64,000 nt of DNA, taken from CAZUNO01 sp964621445 [NCBI: Candidatus Hadarchaeota archaeon]. Its GTDB lineage: Archaea; CAYQAE01; CAYVLA01. Position 1 is the stretch's first letter. The number at the start of each line of letters is the position of its first letter. Position numbers and translations under genes: made by a program. The stretch is taken from positions 16,257-80,256 of the forward strand of contig CAZUNO010000013.1 of NCBI GenBank assembly GCA_964621445.1, read 5' to 3'. Positions 53,702-62,721 of this stretch are shown in pieces. The notes beneath the pieces were generated by a model. It was not told where the DNA came from. It saw nothing but the letters and a program-made list of their open reading frames with translations, and made no database searches.

Positions 53702-54700
53702 ATGAATATGACCAAGGACATTGGATTTGGGATCGTTGGCCTCGGCATGGGAGCAAACAGGGCAAAAACCGCCGCAAACACTGATGGAGCTAACCTGGTT
53801 TGTGTATGTGACCTCCAGGAGGAAAAGGCAAAATCACTGTCCGAGAAACTAGATTGTGATTATTACACGGACCTCGATGAAGTCCTCCAAAGAGATGATG
53901 TGGATGTCGTGGGAGTCATGACCCCCAGTGGAACCCATGCAGATGTTGGCATCCAGGCATTGGAAGCAGGAAAGCACGTTTTCACCACCAAGCCAATGGA
54001 CATCAGCCTGGAGAAGTGCGATGCCTTTATCTCCGCGGCCAGGGATGCTGACAGAATACTTGCAGTGGACTTCCAGTGCCGCTATGATGATGACAATCGA
54101 AGACTCCACCAATTTCTATCCCAGGAGGGTCTGGGGGGACTGATACTTGGCGACCTCAGGATGAAATGGTTCAGAGACCAGGACTACTACGAGGGCGGCT
54201 TCCCCCGAGGCTGGAAAAAAGACGTCCAATACGAAGGAGGATCAGCAGCAAACCAAGGAGTACACTACATAGACCTTCTACAATGGTTCTGTGGACCCGT
54301 AAAAGAAGTCTACGGAAGAGCAGGCACCATGGGACACGACATATCCACAGAAGACATCAGCCTAGCAATACTCACCTTCCAAAACGGATCCTGGGGCATG
54401 ATAGAAACAACCACCTGCAGCTACCCAAGCCTAGGAACACGCATAGAAATAACCGGCGAGAAGGGAACTGCAATCTGGGATAGGAAGGGATCGAGCTTGG
54501 AGATCAAGGATTCCGCCGATTTCGAGATAGGGGACATATCCATTAAACCAGGACCGGACAATATAATCGAGGACATGATAGGGGCGATAAACGAAGGCAA
54601 ACCGGTAGCGGTATCCGGTGAGGAGGGAAAGAAATCCGTTAAGATCTTCAACGCCATATACGAATCCTCCAGCAAGGACAAGAAAGTCGAGATAAACTAA
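53702..54700 (+). CDS. Gfo/Idh/MocA family oxidoreductase
   Basis: This 332-residue protein has Rossmann motif FGIVGLGMGANRA, TKP in place of EKP with the catalytic Lys kept (FTTKPMDIS), and the catalytic His in NQGVHYIDLLQWF. It is probably an active sugar dehydrogenase. Bases about 54215-54455 differ sharply in codon choice from the rest of the gene (A-ending codons, few T and few G at third positions), although the protein reads smoothly across. ATG 53702 is used, with ATG 53708 as alternative. Confidence 0.87.
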   Translation: MNMTKDIGFGIVGLGMGANRAKTAANTDGANLVCVCDLQEEKAKSLSEKLDCDYYTDLDEVLQRDDVDVVGVMTPSGTHADVGIQALEAGKHVFTTKPMDISLEKCDAFISAARDADRILAVDFQCRYDDDNRRLHQFLSQEGLGGLILGDLRMKWFRDQDYYEGGFPRGWKKDVQYEGGSAANQGVHYIDLLQWFCGPVKEVYGRAGTMGHDISTEDISLAILTFQNGSWGMIETTTCSYPSLGTRIEITGEKGTAIWDRKGSSLEIKDSADFEIGDISIKPGPDNIIEDMIGAINEGKPVAVSGEEGKKSVKIFNAIYESSSKDKKVEIN

Positions 54701-54803
54701 GCCCACCGGGAGTTGATGATCCCCATACCCATGAAACTTGCAGCTATAGCCGTCAACCCTCACCCCACAAAACCTTTTTGACTACGGCCAGTATGAGTCA
54801 CCC

Positions 54804-56240
54804 ATGAACGTTCTCTTTCTGATGTCCGATTCCCTTGCACCCCATTTCACCGGGGTCTATGGAGATGAGGCGGGCAGTACGCCCAATCTTGATCAGCTGG
54901 CCTCCCGGGGCGTCGTATTTGATAATGCCTACTGTAATTCACCGCTCTGCGTACCCTCCAGAGCGAGCTTGGTCACCGGGCGACACTGTTCAGACCTGAA
55001 CTGCTACGATAATGCCAGCGCGTTCTCATCCGAGTGGCCGACCATCGGCCACGCCCTAGGAGCTTCCGGGTTCGACGCTGACATCATCGGGAAGGCTCAT
55101 TTCGTTGGCCATGACCAGAAACACGGATTTGACTCAAGGATCTGTCTTCAAACCGATTACACAACCGAATATGACCCGCTCGAATACCTCTTGGCATATG
55201 ACTGGACCCAACCTTCAGGGGGCAACCCGGCCGGCCCAGAATGGATGGGCCCGAGCTACGTTAAATCAGAGGAATGGGATTACTACCCGAAACACTACGA
55301 CGCGGATGAGCAGATACATGAAGCAGCACTCTCATATCTAAAGAAGAAGAGCCCTGGTTCTGACCCCTTCTTCTGCTGCGTTTCCTACCACCAACCCCAC
55401 AACCCCTTTTGGATTCCGGAGGAGATTCGCGATCGCTTTAGTGACAAAGAGCTTCCCCTACCCCGAATCCCTGAAGAAGTCGAGACCCGGCACGGACCCA
55501 TGGACAAATGGCTGGATGACTTCCACTATGTGCCACAGGTCCGGGAGGAGATGATGGGGGAGGAAAACCTAAGGTGGCTATACGAGACCTATTATGGCAT
55601 GACATACGACATGGATCACAAGGTGGGCGAGGTTCTAGAACTATTGAAGCAGAGAGGGCTAGATCAAGACACCGCCATCGTTTTCTGTAGCGATCATGGA
55701 GATATGCTGGGCCATAGGGGGATGCTCCAGAAGAGATACTTCTACGAAAGGTCGGTGAGGGTGGTGCTGATTTTCTCCTTTCCGAATCATTGGAAGGAGG
55801 GGATTAGGATAAACACCCCGGTATCTTTGGTTGACCTTTACCCCACTGTGGCGGAAATGACCAGATCTGAGGCCCCGCCGGGACTTGCTGGCGAAAGCCT
55901 GATGCCCTCCATCGAGGAGGGAGAGGAGCCGGAGAAGAGGCCGGTTTTCTGTGAATATCACGGCGAAGGAGTTCATGCCCCCTGCATAATGACCAGATGG
56001 GGCGAATTCAAATATATCTACGTGCATGGCCACGAGGAAAGGCTCTACAACGTTGAAGAGGACCCGGACGAATATGTGAACCTGATTGATGATCATAGAT
56101 ACTCCAAGATAGTTTCTGATCTAAAACAGGTCACCCTCAAGCAGTTCGACCCGGACCGGATCACCGAACAGGCCCTTGCAAGCCAGCGTAATAGAAGATT
56201 CATCTATGAGCGGACGAAAGAGGAACAGAATCTGGACTAG
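54804..56240 (+). CDS. Cys-type sulfatase
   Basis: This 478-residue type I sulfatase has the formylglycine motif C49-V-P-S-R53 within LCVPSRASLVTGR, metal Asp D9, and FCSDHGDMLGHRG near residue 295. It would cleave sulfate esters after Cys49 is converted to formylglycine, which the radical-SAM maturase at 672-1757 could do. No signal peptide is seen, so it probably acts on imported sulfated sugars. It follows the oxidoreductase by about 100 bases, and a URO-D-like gene converges on it. Confidence 0.9.
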   Translation: MNVLFLMSDSLAPHFTGVYGDEAGSTPNLDQLASRGVVFDNAYCNSPLCVPSRASLVTGRHCSDLNCYDNASAFSSEWPTIGHALGASGFDADIIGKAHFVGHDQKHGFDSRICLQTDYTTEYDPLEYLLAYDWTQPSGGNPAGPEWMGPSYVKSEEWDYYPKHYDADEQIHEAALSYLKKKSPGSDPFFCCVSYHQPHNPFWIPEEIRDRFSDKELPLPRIPEEVETRHGPMDKWLDDFHYVPQVREEMMGEENLRWLYETYYGMTYDMDHKVGEVLELLKQRGLDQDTAIVFCSDHGDMLGHRGMLQKRYFYERSVRVVLIFSFPNHWKEGIRINTPVSLVDLYPTVAEMTRSEAPPGLAGESLMPSIEEGEEPEKRPVFCEYHGEGVHAPCIMTRWGEFKYIYVHGHEERLYNVEEDPDEYVNLIDDHRYSKIVSDLKQVTLKQFDPDRITEQALASQRNRRFIYERTKEEQNLD

Positions 56241-56251
56241 GACTCAATGGA

Positions 56252-57340
56252 TTATTGCTCCCAGCCCAGGTGCTTCTTCATAAGCCGGATGAAATGGCAG
56301 TAATTCGGGTAGCTAATGTCAGGGGGCATTCCGTGATCGCAACTTGGAATAAAACCTCCGTCCTCCACTAGCTGGGGAACCTTGCTTTCGAACTCCCTCT
56401 CCAGATGCTTTCCGCCCTTGGCGATCTTGGTTTTGTCTATTCCTCCCAGGAACGAAATCTTATGCCCGAGTTCCTCCCGTAATTTTAGAATATCATTTCC
56501 GGCCATTACTTCCACCGGACATGTGGAGTTGATTCCGGCCTCCAACCATACCGGTGCGATATCATGTATGTATCCGTCGGAGTCGAGCATGATTACTGGC
56601 ACGCCGTATTCTTTGAACCGTCTCACCCACTTCCTGTAGCCTGGAAGCATGAACTCCCTCATCATGTCCGGCGATATCATGGAACGTCCCTTATACGCCA
56701 TGTCCTCGTTGAGAATTATGTAGTCGACATCAACCTCTCTGAGTAATCTCCCGGTGACATCCAGGACGAATTCCGTCCAGAAATCCATCATCAAATGAAC
56801 TAGGTCGGGATCCTGGTGAAACATTATCGACAGGTTCTTTAGACCGGTCCAGTCCCTGGTACGCCAGAAAAGCGAGGGCAGGCTGAGACCAACGGGGTAA
56901 TCGCGATCCTCTAATGATTTGGCCTCCTGTTCCCAGAAATCCGGGTACCTGGCCGGGCTTCTTGGATTGTACCTCCACATCATATCCTCGAAATCTTCCC
57001 TCTTCTTCACGGGAAATTCATGCCATTTCCGGGTCACGAACCCTGGGGTAGCCGGTTCCTTCTCATATTCCACCACAGCCCCCATTTTATCCCTAATTAT
57101 CCTATGATTACCCTGGATCCGCAGAACCTTTTCCTCAAATGGGGGTAAAGGGTTGAAGTTCACGGGCAATCCCGAGGTTCGTTCCAGGCCGTGTATCCGG
57201 ATGTGACTATCATCCTCCGGAAGTCCCTCCTTATGCCAACGTCTAAGAGTCGACTCCCGAGGCCCGAAACGGTGGGTAAGAAACACCTTATCCGGATTTC
57301 CAAAATTCAGCGATCGGATAAACCGTTCTCTGCTATTCAT
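56252..57340 (-). CDS. Uroporphyrinogen decarboxylase-family protein
   Basis: This 362-residue paralog of the protein at 45465-46544 shares ERFIRSLNFGNPDKVF, RRWHKEGLP, NEDMAYKGRSMISPDMMREF, FLGGIDKTKIAKGG and DHGMPPDISYPNY. Both copies lie beside sulfatase-fold genes, which suggests a shared catabolic role rather than haem synthesis. The reaction is unknown. The start is ATG 57340. Confidence 0.78.
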   Translation of the reverse strand: MNSRERFIRSLNFGNPDKVFLTHRFGPRESTLRRWHKEGLPEDDSHIRIHGLERTSGLPVNFNPLPPFEEKVLRIQGNHRIIRDKMGAVVEYEKEPATPGFVTRKWHEFPVKKREDFEDMMWRYNPRSPARYPDFWEQEAKSLEDRDYPVGLSLPSLFWRTRDWTGLKNLSIMFHQDPDLVHLMMDFWTEFVLDVTGRLLREVDVDYIILNEDMAYKGRSMISPDMMREFMLPGYRKWVRRFKEYGVPVIMLDSDGYIHDIAPVWLEAGINSTCPVEVMAGNDILKLREELGHKISFLGGIDKTKIAKGGKHLEREFESKVPQLVEDGGFIPSCDHGMPPDISYPNYCHFIRLMKKHLGWEQ

Positions 57341-57450
57341 CCATGCAACAAATCACCCTCCCCTTTTAGTTCTTCCCCAAACCAGCGCCCAGCATTCCTA
57401 CAGAACACATATAGCTCCATTAACTACTCCTCAGGAGGAGATTGGTCATC

Positions 57451-58293
57451 ATGGAGAAGATGAAGGTTGCCGCCGTATCCACCCGGAACTGGATTGGAGA
57501 GCAGGATAGAAGCATAAAAAATATGGAAAAATGGGCCAAAAAGGCCGCCAAGAAGGGGGCCGAATTCATTCTTTTTCCTGAATTAGGGGTAAATGGATAT
57601 TTCCATTCTACGCACACATGGGATGTGGCTGAGCCGGTGCCCGGGCCATCCGTGAACCGGTTGATAGAGATGGCAGGGTGTCTGGACGTAATTCTCTGCT
57701 TCGGAATACTGGAAAAGGATGCCGACGTGGTCTATAACACCCAGGTCGTCGTTAACGGGGATGGTATCATGGGCAAGCAAAGGAAGATACACATGCCTGG
57801 AGACGAGTATCTATACTGGCGGGGGGGTTTTGAGATAGATACAATAGACATAGGAAAGGCCAGGATCGGGATAACCATCTGCTATGACTCCCTATTCAGC
57901 GAGATGGCCAGAACGCTGTTCTTCAAAGGCGCCGAGATTCTGGTCATGCCCTTCGCCTATAATACCGGGCCCCGGGCCCAATTTCCAGAGGAGGACCTGA
58001 CCGCTCTAACCTACAGGGTGCATTGCTATATCAACGGGGCATACGGCATACTGGCCAACAATGCCGGAAAACGGGAGAAAAGCGATATGGAGGACGAGGA
58101 GAGGACATTTCCGGGATGGGCGGGAATTATAGATCCCCACGGCAAGATCGCTGAATTCACCCGTGAAGACGGACGGGGGGAGGCCATGGCAATAGCGGAA
58201 TTAGATCCCGAAAAGATGGCGGAAAGGCGGAGAAACACATATTTCGTTCCCAGATGTCTAAGACCCGATCTTTATAGATCCATAAATGGGTGA
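57451..58293 (+). CDS. Carbon-nitrogen hydrolase (nitrilase family)
   Basis: This 280-residue protein has the Glu-Lys-Cys triad E44 (FPELGVNGY), K112 (QRKIHMPGDE) and C144 (GITICYDSLF). It cleaves amide or related C-N bonds, as in N-carbamoyl or omega-amide hydrolases. ATG 57451 is chosen because AGGAGGAG lies 10 bases upstream; the frame also opens at TTG 57442. Its end overlaps the phosphodiesterase gene by 8 bases. Confidence 0.88.
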   Translation: MEKMKVAAVSTRNWIGEQDRSIKNMEKWAKKAAKKGAEFILFPELGVNGYFHSTHTWDVAEPVPGPSVNRLIEMAGCLDVILCFGILEKDADVVYNTQVVVNGDGIMGKQRKIHMPGDEYLYWRGGFEIDTIDIGKARIGITICYDSLFSEMARTLFFKGAEILVMPFAYNTGPRAQFPEEDLTALTYRVHCYINGAYGILANNAGKREKSDMEDEERTFPGWAGIIDPHGKIAEFTREDGRGEAMAIAELDPEKMAERRRNTYFVPRCLRPDLYRSING

Positions 58294-58996
58294 TACCGTG
58301 TCCAGGAGAACAAAGATAGTTGCTCATCGTGGGGCCTCTACCCTGGCTCCCGAGAACACCATGTCCTCAATAGAAGCGGCTTTGAAATTGGACGTGGATA
58401 TGATCGAGGTTGATGTGAGAACAACGTGGGAAGGTGAAATCGTTCTAATGCATGATTCCGACGTCTCCAGGACTACCGACGGAAGCGGTCTGGTATCCGA
58501 GCTGACGATCCAGGATCTTGCCTCACTTGACGCTGGGTCCTGGTTTTCTCCTCGTTTCTTGAATGAGGAAATCCCGACCCTGGACCAGGCCCTAGAGGCG
58601 GTACGGGGAACCTGCGGGCTCTGTATCGAGGTCAAGGATGCGGCTCCCTCAGAAGTCCTGGCCCGGGTTCAGACCCACCAGTGTCTGGAACAGGTCGTGA
58701 TATTTGATTTTAATCATGAGCGTCTTTACGAGATGAGGGAGATATCCCCCGAAATCCAAACCCTGGCACTTGGTGTAACCCGGGAAAATCTTGGTGACCT
58801 AAACACGGATATTTTCGACGCCATCGGCTCCCATAAGTCCCAGGTTTGTAGTCCCCTGGTGGATTCCGCGCATGAACTTGGCCTAGAGGTTTTCGTGTAC
58901 ACCGTGGATGATGGGGTGAAGGCTAGGGAAATGATCTCAATGGGCGCGGACGCCATCATCACCAACGATCCCCAGAAAATTATGAAAACCCTCTAG
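58286..58996 (+). CDS. Glycerophosphodiester phosphodiesterase
   Basis: This 236-residue GDPD-family TIM barrel has the catalytic His in VAHRGASTLAPENT, the metal Glu-x-Asp in MIEVDVRTT, LMHDSDVSRTTDG, and TVDDGVKAREMISMGADAII at the end. It releases glycerol 3-phosphate or the archaeal glycerol-1-phosphate equivalent from phosphodiesters. ATG 58286 overlaps the nitrilase gene; GTG 58298 after GGTGAT is the alternative. The two form one unit. Confidence 0.9.
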   Translation: MGDTVSRRTKIVAHRGASTLAPENTMSSIEAALKLDVDMIEVDVRTTWEGEIVLMHDSDVSRTTDGSGLVSELTIQDLASLDAGSWFSPRFLNEEIPTLDQALEAVRGTCGLCIEVKDAAPSEVLARVQTHQCLEQVVIFDFNHERLYEMREISPEIQTLALGVTRENLGDLNTDIFDAIGSHKSQVCSPLVDSAHELGLEVFVYTVDDGVKAREMISMGADAIITNDPQKIMKTL

Positions 58997-59006
58997 GTAA
59001 AAACTG

Positions 59007-60299
59007 TCAATTTTCATACACTGCTATCTTGTTGCCGTCATCGAAGAAGGTGATTCGGGTACCTGGATCATCACCGATCCAGCGGTCAATGCACCGTTGA
59101 GGGTCATCGACCTTTCCCAGGTGGGCTCTCCGCAGGATCTCCCCGTCAAGAGCGGTGTATAATTCAATGGATTCAAGGCGCTGCAACATTCTAGCGAACT
59201 TATAGGCCTTGTGGCTATATAGCTGATATTCACCCTCAATTGATTTCAGCACATCCTCAATTGGTTCCGTTAATCGATCATAGAAATTCTGCCTGGCCTT
59301 CATGTTGGGTGCTATTCCATTCTCGCATTCCGACAGTAGAAGTACGCTCCCTGAATCCAATATGCAGTTCTTGGTCAATTCCAATGCCCTCTGGGCATTA
59401 TAAAGGCTGTCATCCTGTGGATATCCCCCCGGAGAGACAACGATGTGCCTACGGGGCTCCGCCTTGAAGGATGCTATCCGGTCAACAACCGAGATTCCAG
59501 CCCGGGTCACCTCATCGATACCTCCCGCCGAGGACCAAACCACGCCGTCATGGCTAGTGACCATGCCCAAGGTGAAAACCATCTTTTCCTTTGTGATCAT
59601 CCTCTCCGCCTCCAACATATCCGAGGCCAACGGATTGTCCCTTCTCTCGGCATCCGGGTGAAGGGGGTGAACTCCAAACGTTGAACGGGGGTCCAGAGCC
59701 ATGGAATGATTTGCCTCGATGGAACTGTAGCTGCATATTCCAGGAAGAAAGTCCTTGAGCGCGTTGGAATACCCCGCAAAGTAGTGATTCTTCATGTCAG
59801 CTGCTACAACATAGAGATCCGCCTCCAGGGCTACGGGATTAACCTCCACCGGGGTTCCCCTACTGGTTTCGCCCAAAAGCTCAAAATCGTTGGCCATGGC
59901 GTCATTAATACATAGCTCCGACAGGGAAACATCATTTAATTCGGCTAATCGCTCGATATCCGCCACGATCCTCCTGTTCCCCGGAGTCTGGGTATCATGG
60001 GACCCCGCAGCAACCAGGAAATTAACCTGTCTGGCACTGGACAGTCGACTGGTGAGTGCCGATATTATCTGGGCGTGTGGTTCAGCCCTGGTGTCGTCCT
60101 CTACCAGTACAACGACATCCAATCCATTACAGATATCCTCGAGTTTGCCTGTCCTGGAATTTTCGAGCGAACGTTCAAATGAGGTATGGGGTTCCTGGAC
60201 CTCCGACCCGGTCGGCTTCATTAACCCTCCAAAATTTTCCCGGGGTATCTCGAGATCAAGAGTCCCCCTTCCGTATTGAAGATTTACCTCCAAAAGCAA
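59007..60299 (-). CDS. larA: LarA-family nickel-pincer racemase/epimerase
   Basis: This 430-residue LarA-like protein has the DDxTR motif (VEDDTRAEP), His in AAGSHDTQT, HYFAGYSNALKDFLPGI with the His and Lys that hold the nickel pincer cofactor, and the His of ANHSMALDP. LarA racemises lactate, and relatives epimerise other 2-hydroxy acids. In a sugar locus a hydroxy acid from deoxy-sugar breakdown (such as lactate from fucose) is plausible. No larB, larC or larE is in the window. The start is ATG or an alternative at 60299. Confidence 0.83.
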   Translation of the reverse strand: MLLEVNLQYGRGTLDLEIPRENFGGLMKPTGSEVQEPHTSFERSLENSRTGKLEDICNGLDVVVLVEDDTRAEPHAQIISALTSRLSSARQVNFLVAAGSHDTQTPGNRRIVADIERLAELNDVSLSELCINDAMANDFELLGETSRGTPVEVNPVALEADLYVVAADMKNHYFAGYSNALKDFLPGICSYSSIEANHSMALDPRSTFGVHPLHPDAERRDNPLASDMLEAERMITKEKMVFTLGMVTSHDGVVWSSAGGIDEVTRAGISVVDRIASFKAEPRRHIVVSPGGYPQDDSLYNAQRALELTKNCILDSGSVLLLSECENGIAPNMKARQNFYDRLTEPIEDVLKSIEGEYQLYSHKAYKFARMLQRLESIELYTALDGEILRRAHLGKVDDPQRCIDRWIGDDPGTRITFFDDGNKIAVYEN

Positions 60300-60334
60300 A
60301 GATCTCCTATATTCTACTGCAGGATACTCCCTTT

Positions 60335-61633
60335 TTAAGGACTCCTTTTTTGACCTCTGGTCGTTGAAACCTCCCTAAAGGCCCTTCTTCGCACCATGAA
60401 GCTCCACAGAACGAACCCACAGATGAGGGTTGTTGAGGTAACCACGAGCCATTGAGTCACGTAGATCCATAGAAAGGTCCTGTCCTTGAGCTTCATTGCC
60501 TCCTCATTTACGGAATCGAGTTTTTCAAGGGCGATATCGATTTCCTCCTCCGCCCCTTCAAGGTCATTCCTCACGTACATTTCCTTGGACCTCTCCACGA
60601 ATCGATCGATTTCCCTTATGCTGGACTCCAATCCTGAGGTCTTTCCCCCGAACTTGGAGACGAAATCTATGATCGAGAAAGCCATGCTCCTCAATTCCTC
60701 ATAATTTCCATAGCTGACTCTCAGGTTGTGGAAAGCGGAAATGTCCTTTATGGGTTCCCTTCCAGTCGCGTACCTGATCCAGTTCACCAGAACATCCAGA
60801 CCATAGGGATTATCGCTGACATCATAGCCCTCACCTGGCATTTTCCAGCCCCACCACCCCATCCTCATGTTATCGCTCAGCGACCAGGTAATTCCCTTTC
60901 CGTACTCCCAGGAAATCAAGTAGGGCGTTTCGTGTGCCACATTCGGATGTGCTCCAACGGCCCACATCCATGTAAAAGCGCCCTGTCTCTTGAACATCAG
61001 GTATCCGCCACCCTTGGAGTACTTCTCCAAGCCCAAATCCAGAAAAGGGGTAAAAACCGGAGGGGCATCACGGTTAATCCTCACCTGAAAATTGCCGGAG
61101 TAGGCCATGCCGATTGCCGAACTCAGCTTCTCGCTATCGAGGCCGCCGCCGTATTCGACAACCTTCATTCCGTCCACCGGGAAGCACTGGGAGAGCTCCG
61201 ACAATACGAAGGGCAGAAACACAAAACGATGCTTGCTGAGGACACTGGCCATGGTTGTAGCACTCACCTCTCCTTCCTCTATTGCCTTTTGTACCCACCG
61301 TACACCATCGTCCCCGAAATAGGATATAACGGGCCCGTCGAGGATTAGAAAGTCGAACTCGGTGAGTCGGCTATAGCTTCGGGGAAAGTACATCCTGACC
61401 GATCGCCTTATCCTCTCCCCGAATTGGGCAGTCCATTCCCCGCTGAAAAAACGAGCCGGAACATAATGCCCTGTGATCCCGGGCTCAATTTTGAACCAGC
61501 TAATATATGGGGCCATGTCGCTTCCAACTGCCCCCAGGCACATCACCCTGATCGGAGGGGGTTCGGCCCAGCAAAGCACCGGATGAATTACCAGGGTAAT
61601 AATCAACGCCATTGCCAGGACATCATATCTCAT
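60335..61633 (-). CDS. B5: orphan B-type secreted, C-terminally anchored protein
   Basis: About 432 residues from ATG 61633 (MRYDVLAMALIITLVIHPVL, a signal peptide preceded by aggggaa). The outward domain is alpha/beta. Its last 90 residues (helix SKEMYVRNDLEGAEEEIDIA, then WIYVTQWLVVTSTTLICGFV and the tail RRRAFREVSTTRGQ) closely match B3. It has no A partner and no ABC genes next to it, so it may work with one of the distant copies. The frame also opens at 61684. Confidence 0.7.
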   Translation of the reverse strand: MRYDVLAMALIITLVIHPVLCWAEPPPIRVMCLGAVGSDMAPYISWFKIEPGITGHYVPARFFSGEWTAQFGERIRRSVRMYFPRSYSRLTEFDFLILDGPVISYFGDDGVRWVQKAIEEGEVSATTMASVLSKHRFVFLPFVLSELSQCFPVDGMKVVEYGGGLDSEKLSSAIGMAYSGNFQVRINRDAPPVFTPFLDLGLEKYSKGGGYLMFKRQGAFTWMWAVGAHPNVAHETPYLISWEYGKGITWSLSDNMRMGWWGWKMPGEGYDVSDNPYGLDVLVNWIRYATGREPIKDISAFHNLRVSYGNYEELRSMAFSIIDFVSKFGGKTSGLESSIREIDRFVERSKEMYVRNDLEGAEEEIDIALEKLDSVNEEAMKLKDRTFLWIYVTQWLVVTSTTLICGFVLWSFMVRRRAFREVSTTRGQKRSP

Positions 61634-61955
61634 TTCCCCTATCCCCGCTCCTCTCCCAGTATTAATTTCTAATTGCCGCGTCATCTCGACATTATCAATA
61701 TCCTGGTATCAAGAGGGAAAGCTTCCGCCTGCATAGCGGAACCCTTATTATCGACCTTTCCGGTTAGCAAATATTCAGCATCTTTCCAATCGCAAATTCA
61801 ACTCTTTAACACCGTTCGCCATGTTGGATCGAAAATTATGATGCGGTACCAAAATAAACCATCAAGCTCACCTGCAATAGCGCTTTTCCATCGCCAGCTT
61901 TCCAATTTCAGAGAGCCAAAAAGTCATGGACCAGTCCACAAATATGAATTGGAAA
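61634..61955. other. Intergenic region, no gene seen
   Basis: No good frame or repeat was found in these 322 bases. A TATA-like gaaattaatac on the minus strand near 61660 could drive B5. The rest is unremarkable. Confidence 0.45.
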
Positions 61956-62660
61956 TTAATGGATATCCAGGGTGAGGCCGACGCCGCCCTTCATGGAGGA
62001 ATTCGGAAAACGGGTTAGGATCTCCTGTTTATGAACCGTGCAGTGGGTGGGAATTATGAGATCAAGACCCTCCAGAGCATCGTACTCCTCGAATTCGTGC
62101 ATGCCGCCAACAATTCCCCAGGGATCTCCAAAGGCGGATGCCGCCTCAAGGATCCGGGGTACACTGGGATGCGAGCAGCCGACAAGGACAAGAAGACCCT
62201 TTTTCGTCTCGATTACCAGCGACTGCTCCCTCGTTTCACTCCCCAACTCACCGGTTGTCCAAATTCCATCCCGTATACCCTGAGGTTCTTCAACCTCATG
62301 GATATCGAATCGGCAGGTTAGCTCCTTCTTCAAGTGGTTTGAGAATGACTTAGGTATCCACATCTCCCGATCCCTTATCTGAAGATGGCTGATTCCGCCG
62401 GCATGGTCCCAGTGAGAATGTGATAGCACCAGAAGGGTTATTTCCTCGGGGTTCTCCCCCATTTTCCTCATATTGGAAAGCAGGACACCGCCGTCCCAAC
62501 CGGTGTCAAATAAAATCTTCTCGTCTGGCATGGTTACCAGGGATGAGAAGCCCCACCCTCTTTTCAAACCCTCCCTTGCCTCGTTATCATACAGTATCTT
62601 CAGGTTCAAACTGCCACCAACTGGAAGTTGGAGATATACCAAATTCCATTTCTCACACAC
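61956..62660 (-). CDS. MBL-fold metallo-hydrolase
   Basis: This 234-residue metallo-beta-lactamase-fold protein has HSHWDH (81-86) for a dimetal site, ILFDTGWDG before it, LVGCSHPSVPRI and IPTHCTVHK at the end. It resembles the group found with pterin and phosphodiesterase-like roles; the substrate is unknown. GTG 62660 fits a leaderless transcript from the minus-strand TATA gcatataac near 62684. TTG 62609 with GGTGG upstream is the alternative start. Confidence 0.85.
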   Translation of the reverse strand: MCEKWNLVYLQLPVGGSLNLKILYDNEAREGLKRGWGFSSLVTMPDEKILFDTGWDGGVLLSNMRKMGENPEEITLLVLSHSHWDHAGGISHLQIRDREMWIPKSFSNHLKKELTCRFDIHEVEEPQGIRDGIWTTGELGSETREQSLVIETKKGLLVLVGCSHPSVPRILEAASAFGDPWGIVGGMHEFEEYDALEGLDLIIPTHCTVHKQEILTRFPNSSMKGGVGLTLDIH

Positions 62661-62721
62661 TTAAGTGTGCCTATGCACGTTATATGCCAAAAGCCTGCTA
62701 ATAAAACCCAGGGTCTACACC

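Noticed and set aside
60728-61348. 206-codon plus-strand frame opposite B5
   Set aside because: It is antisense to a protein with a signal peptide and a tail shared with B3, so the minus-strand reading is supported.
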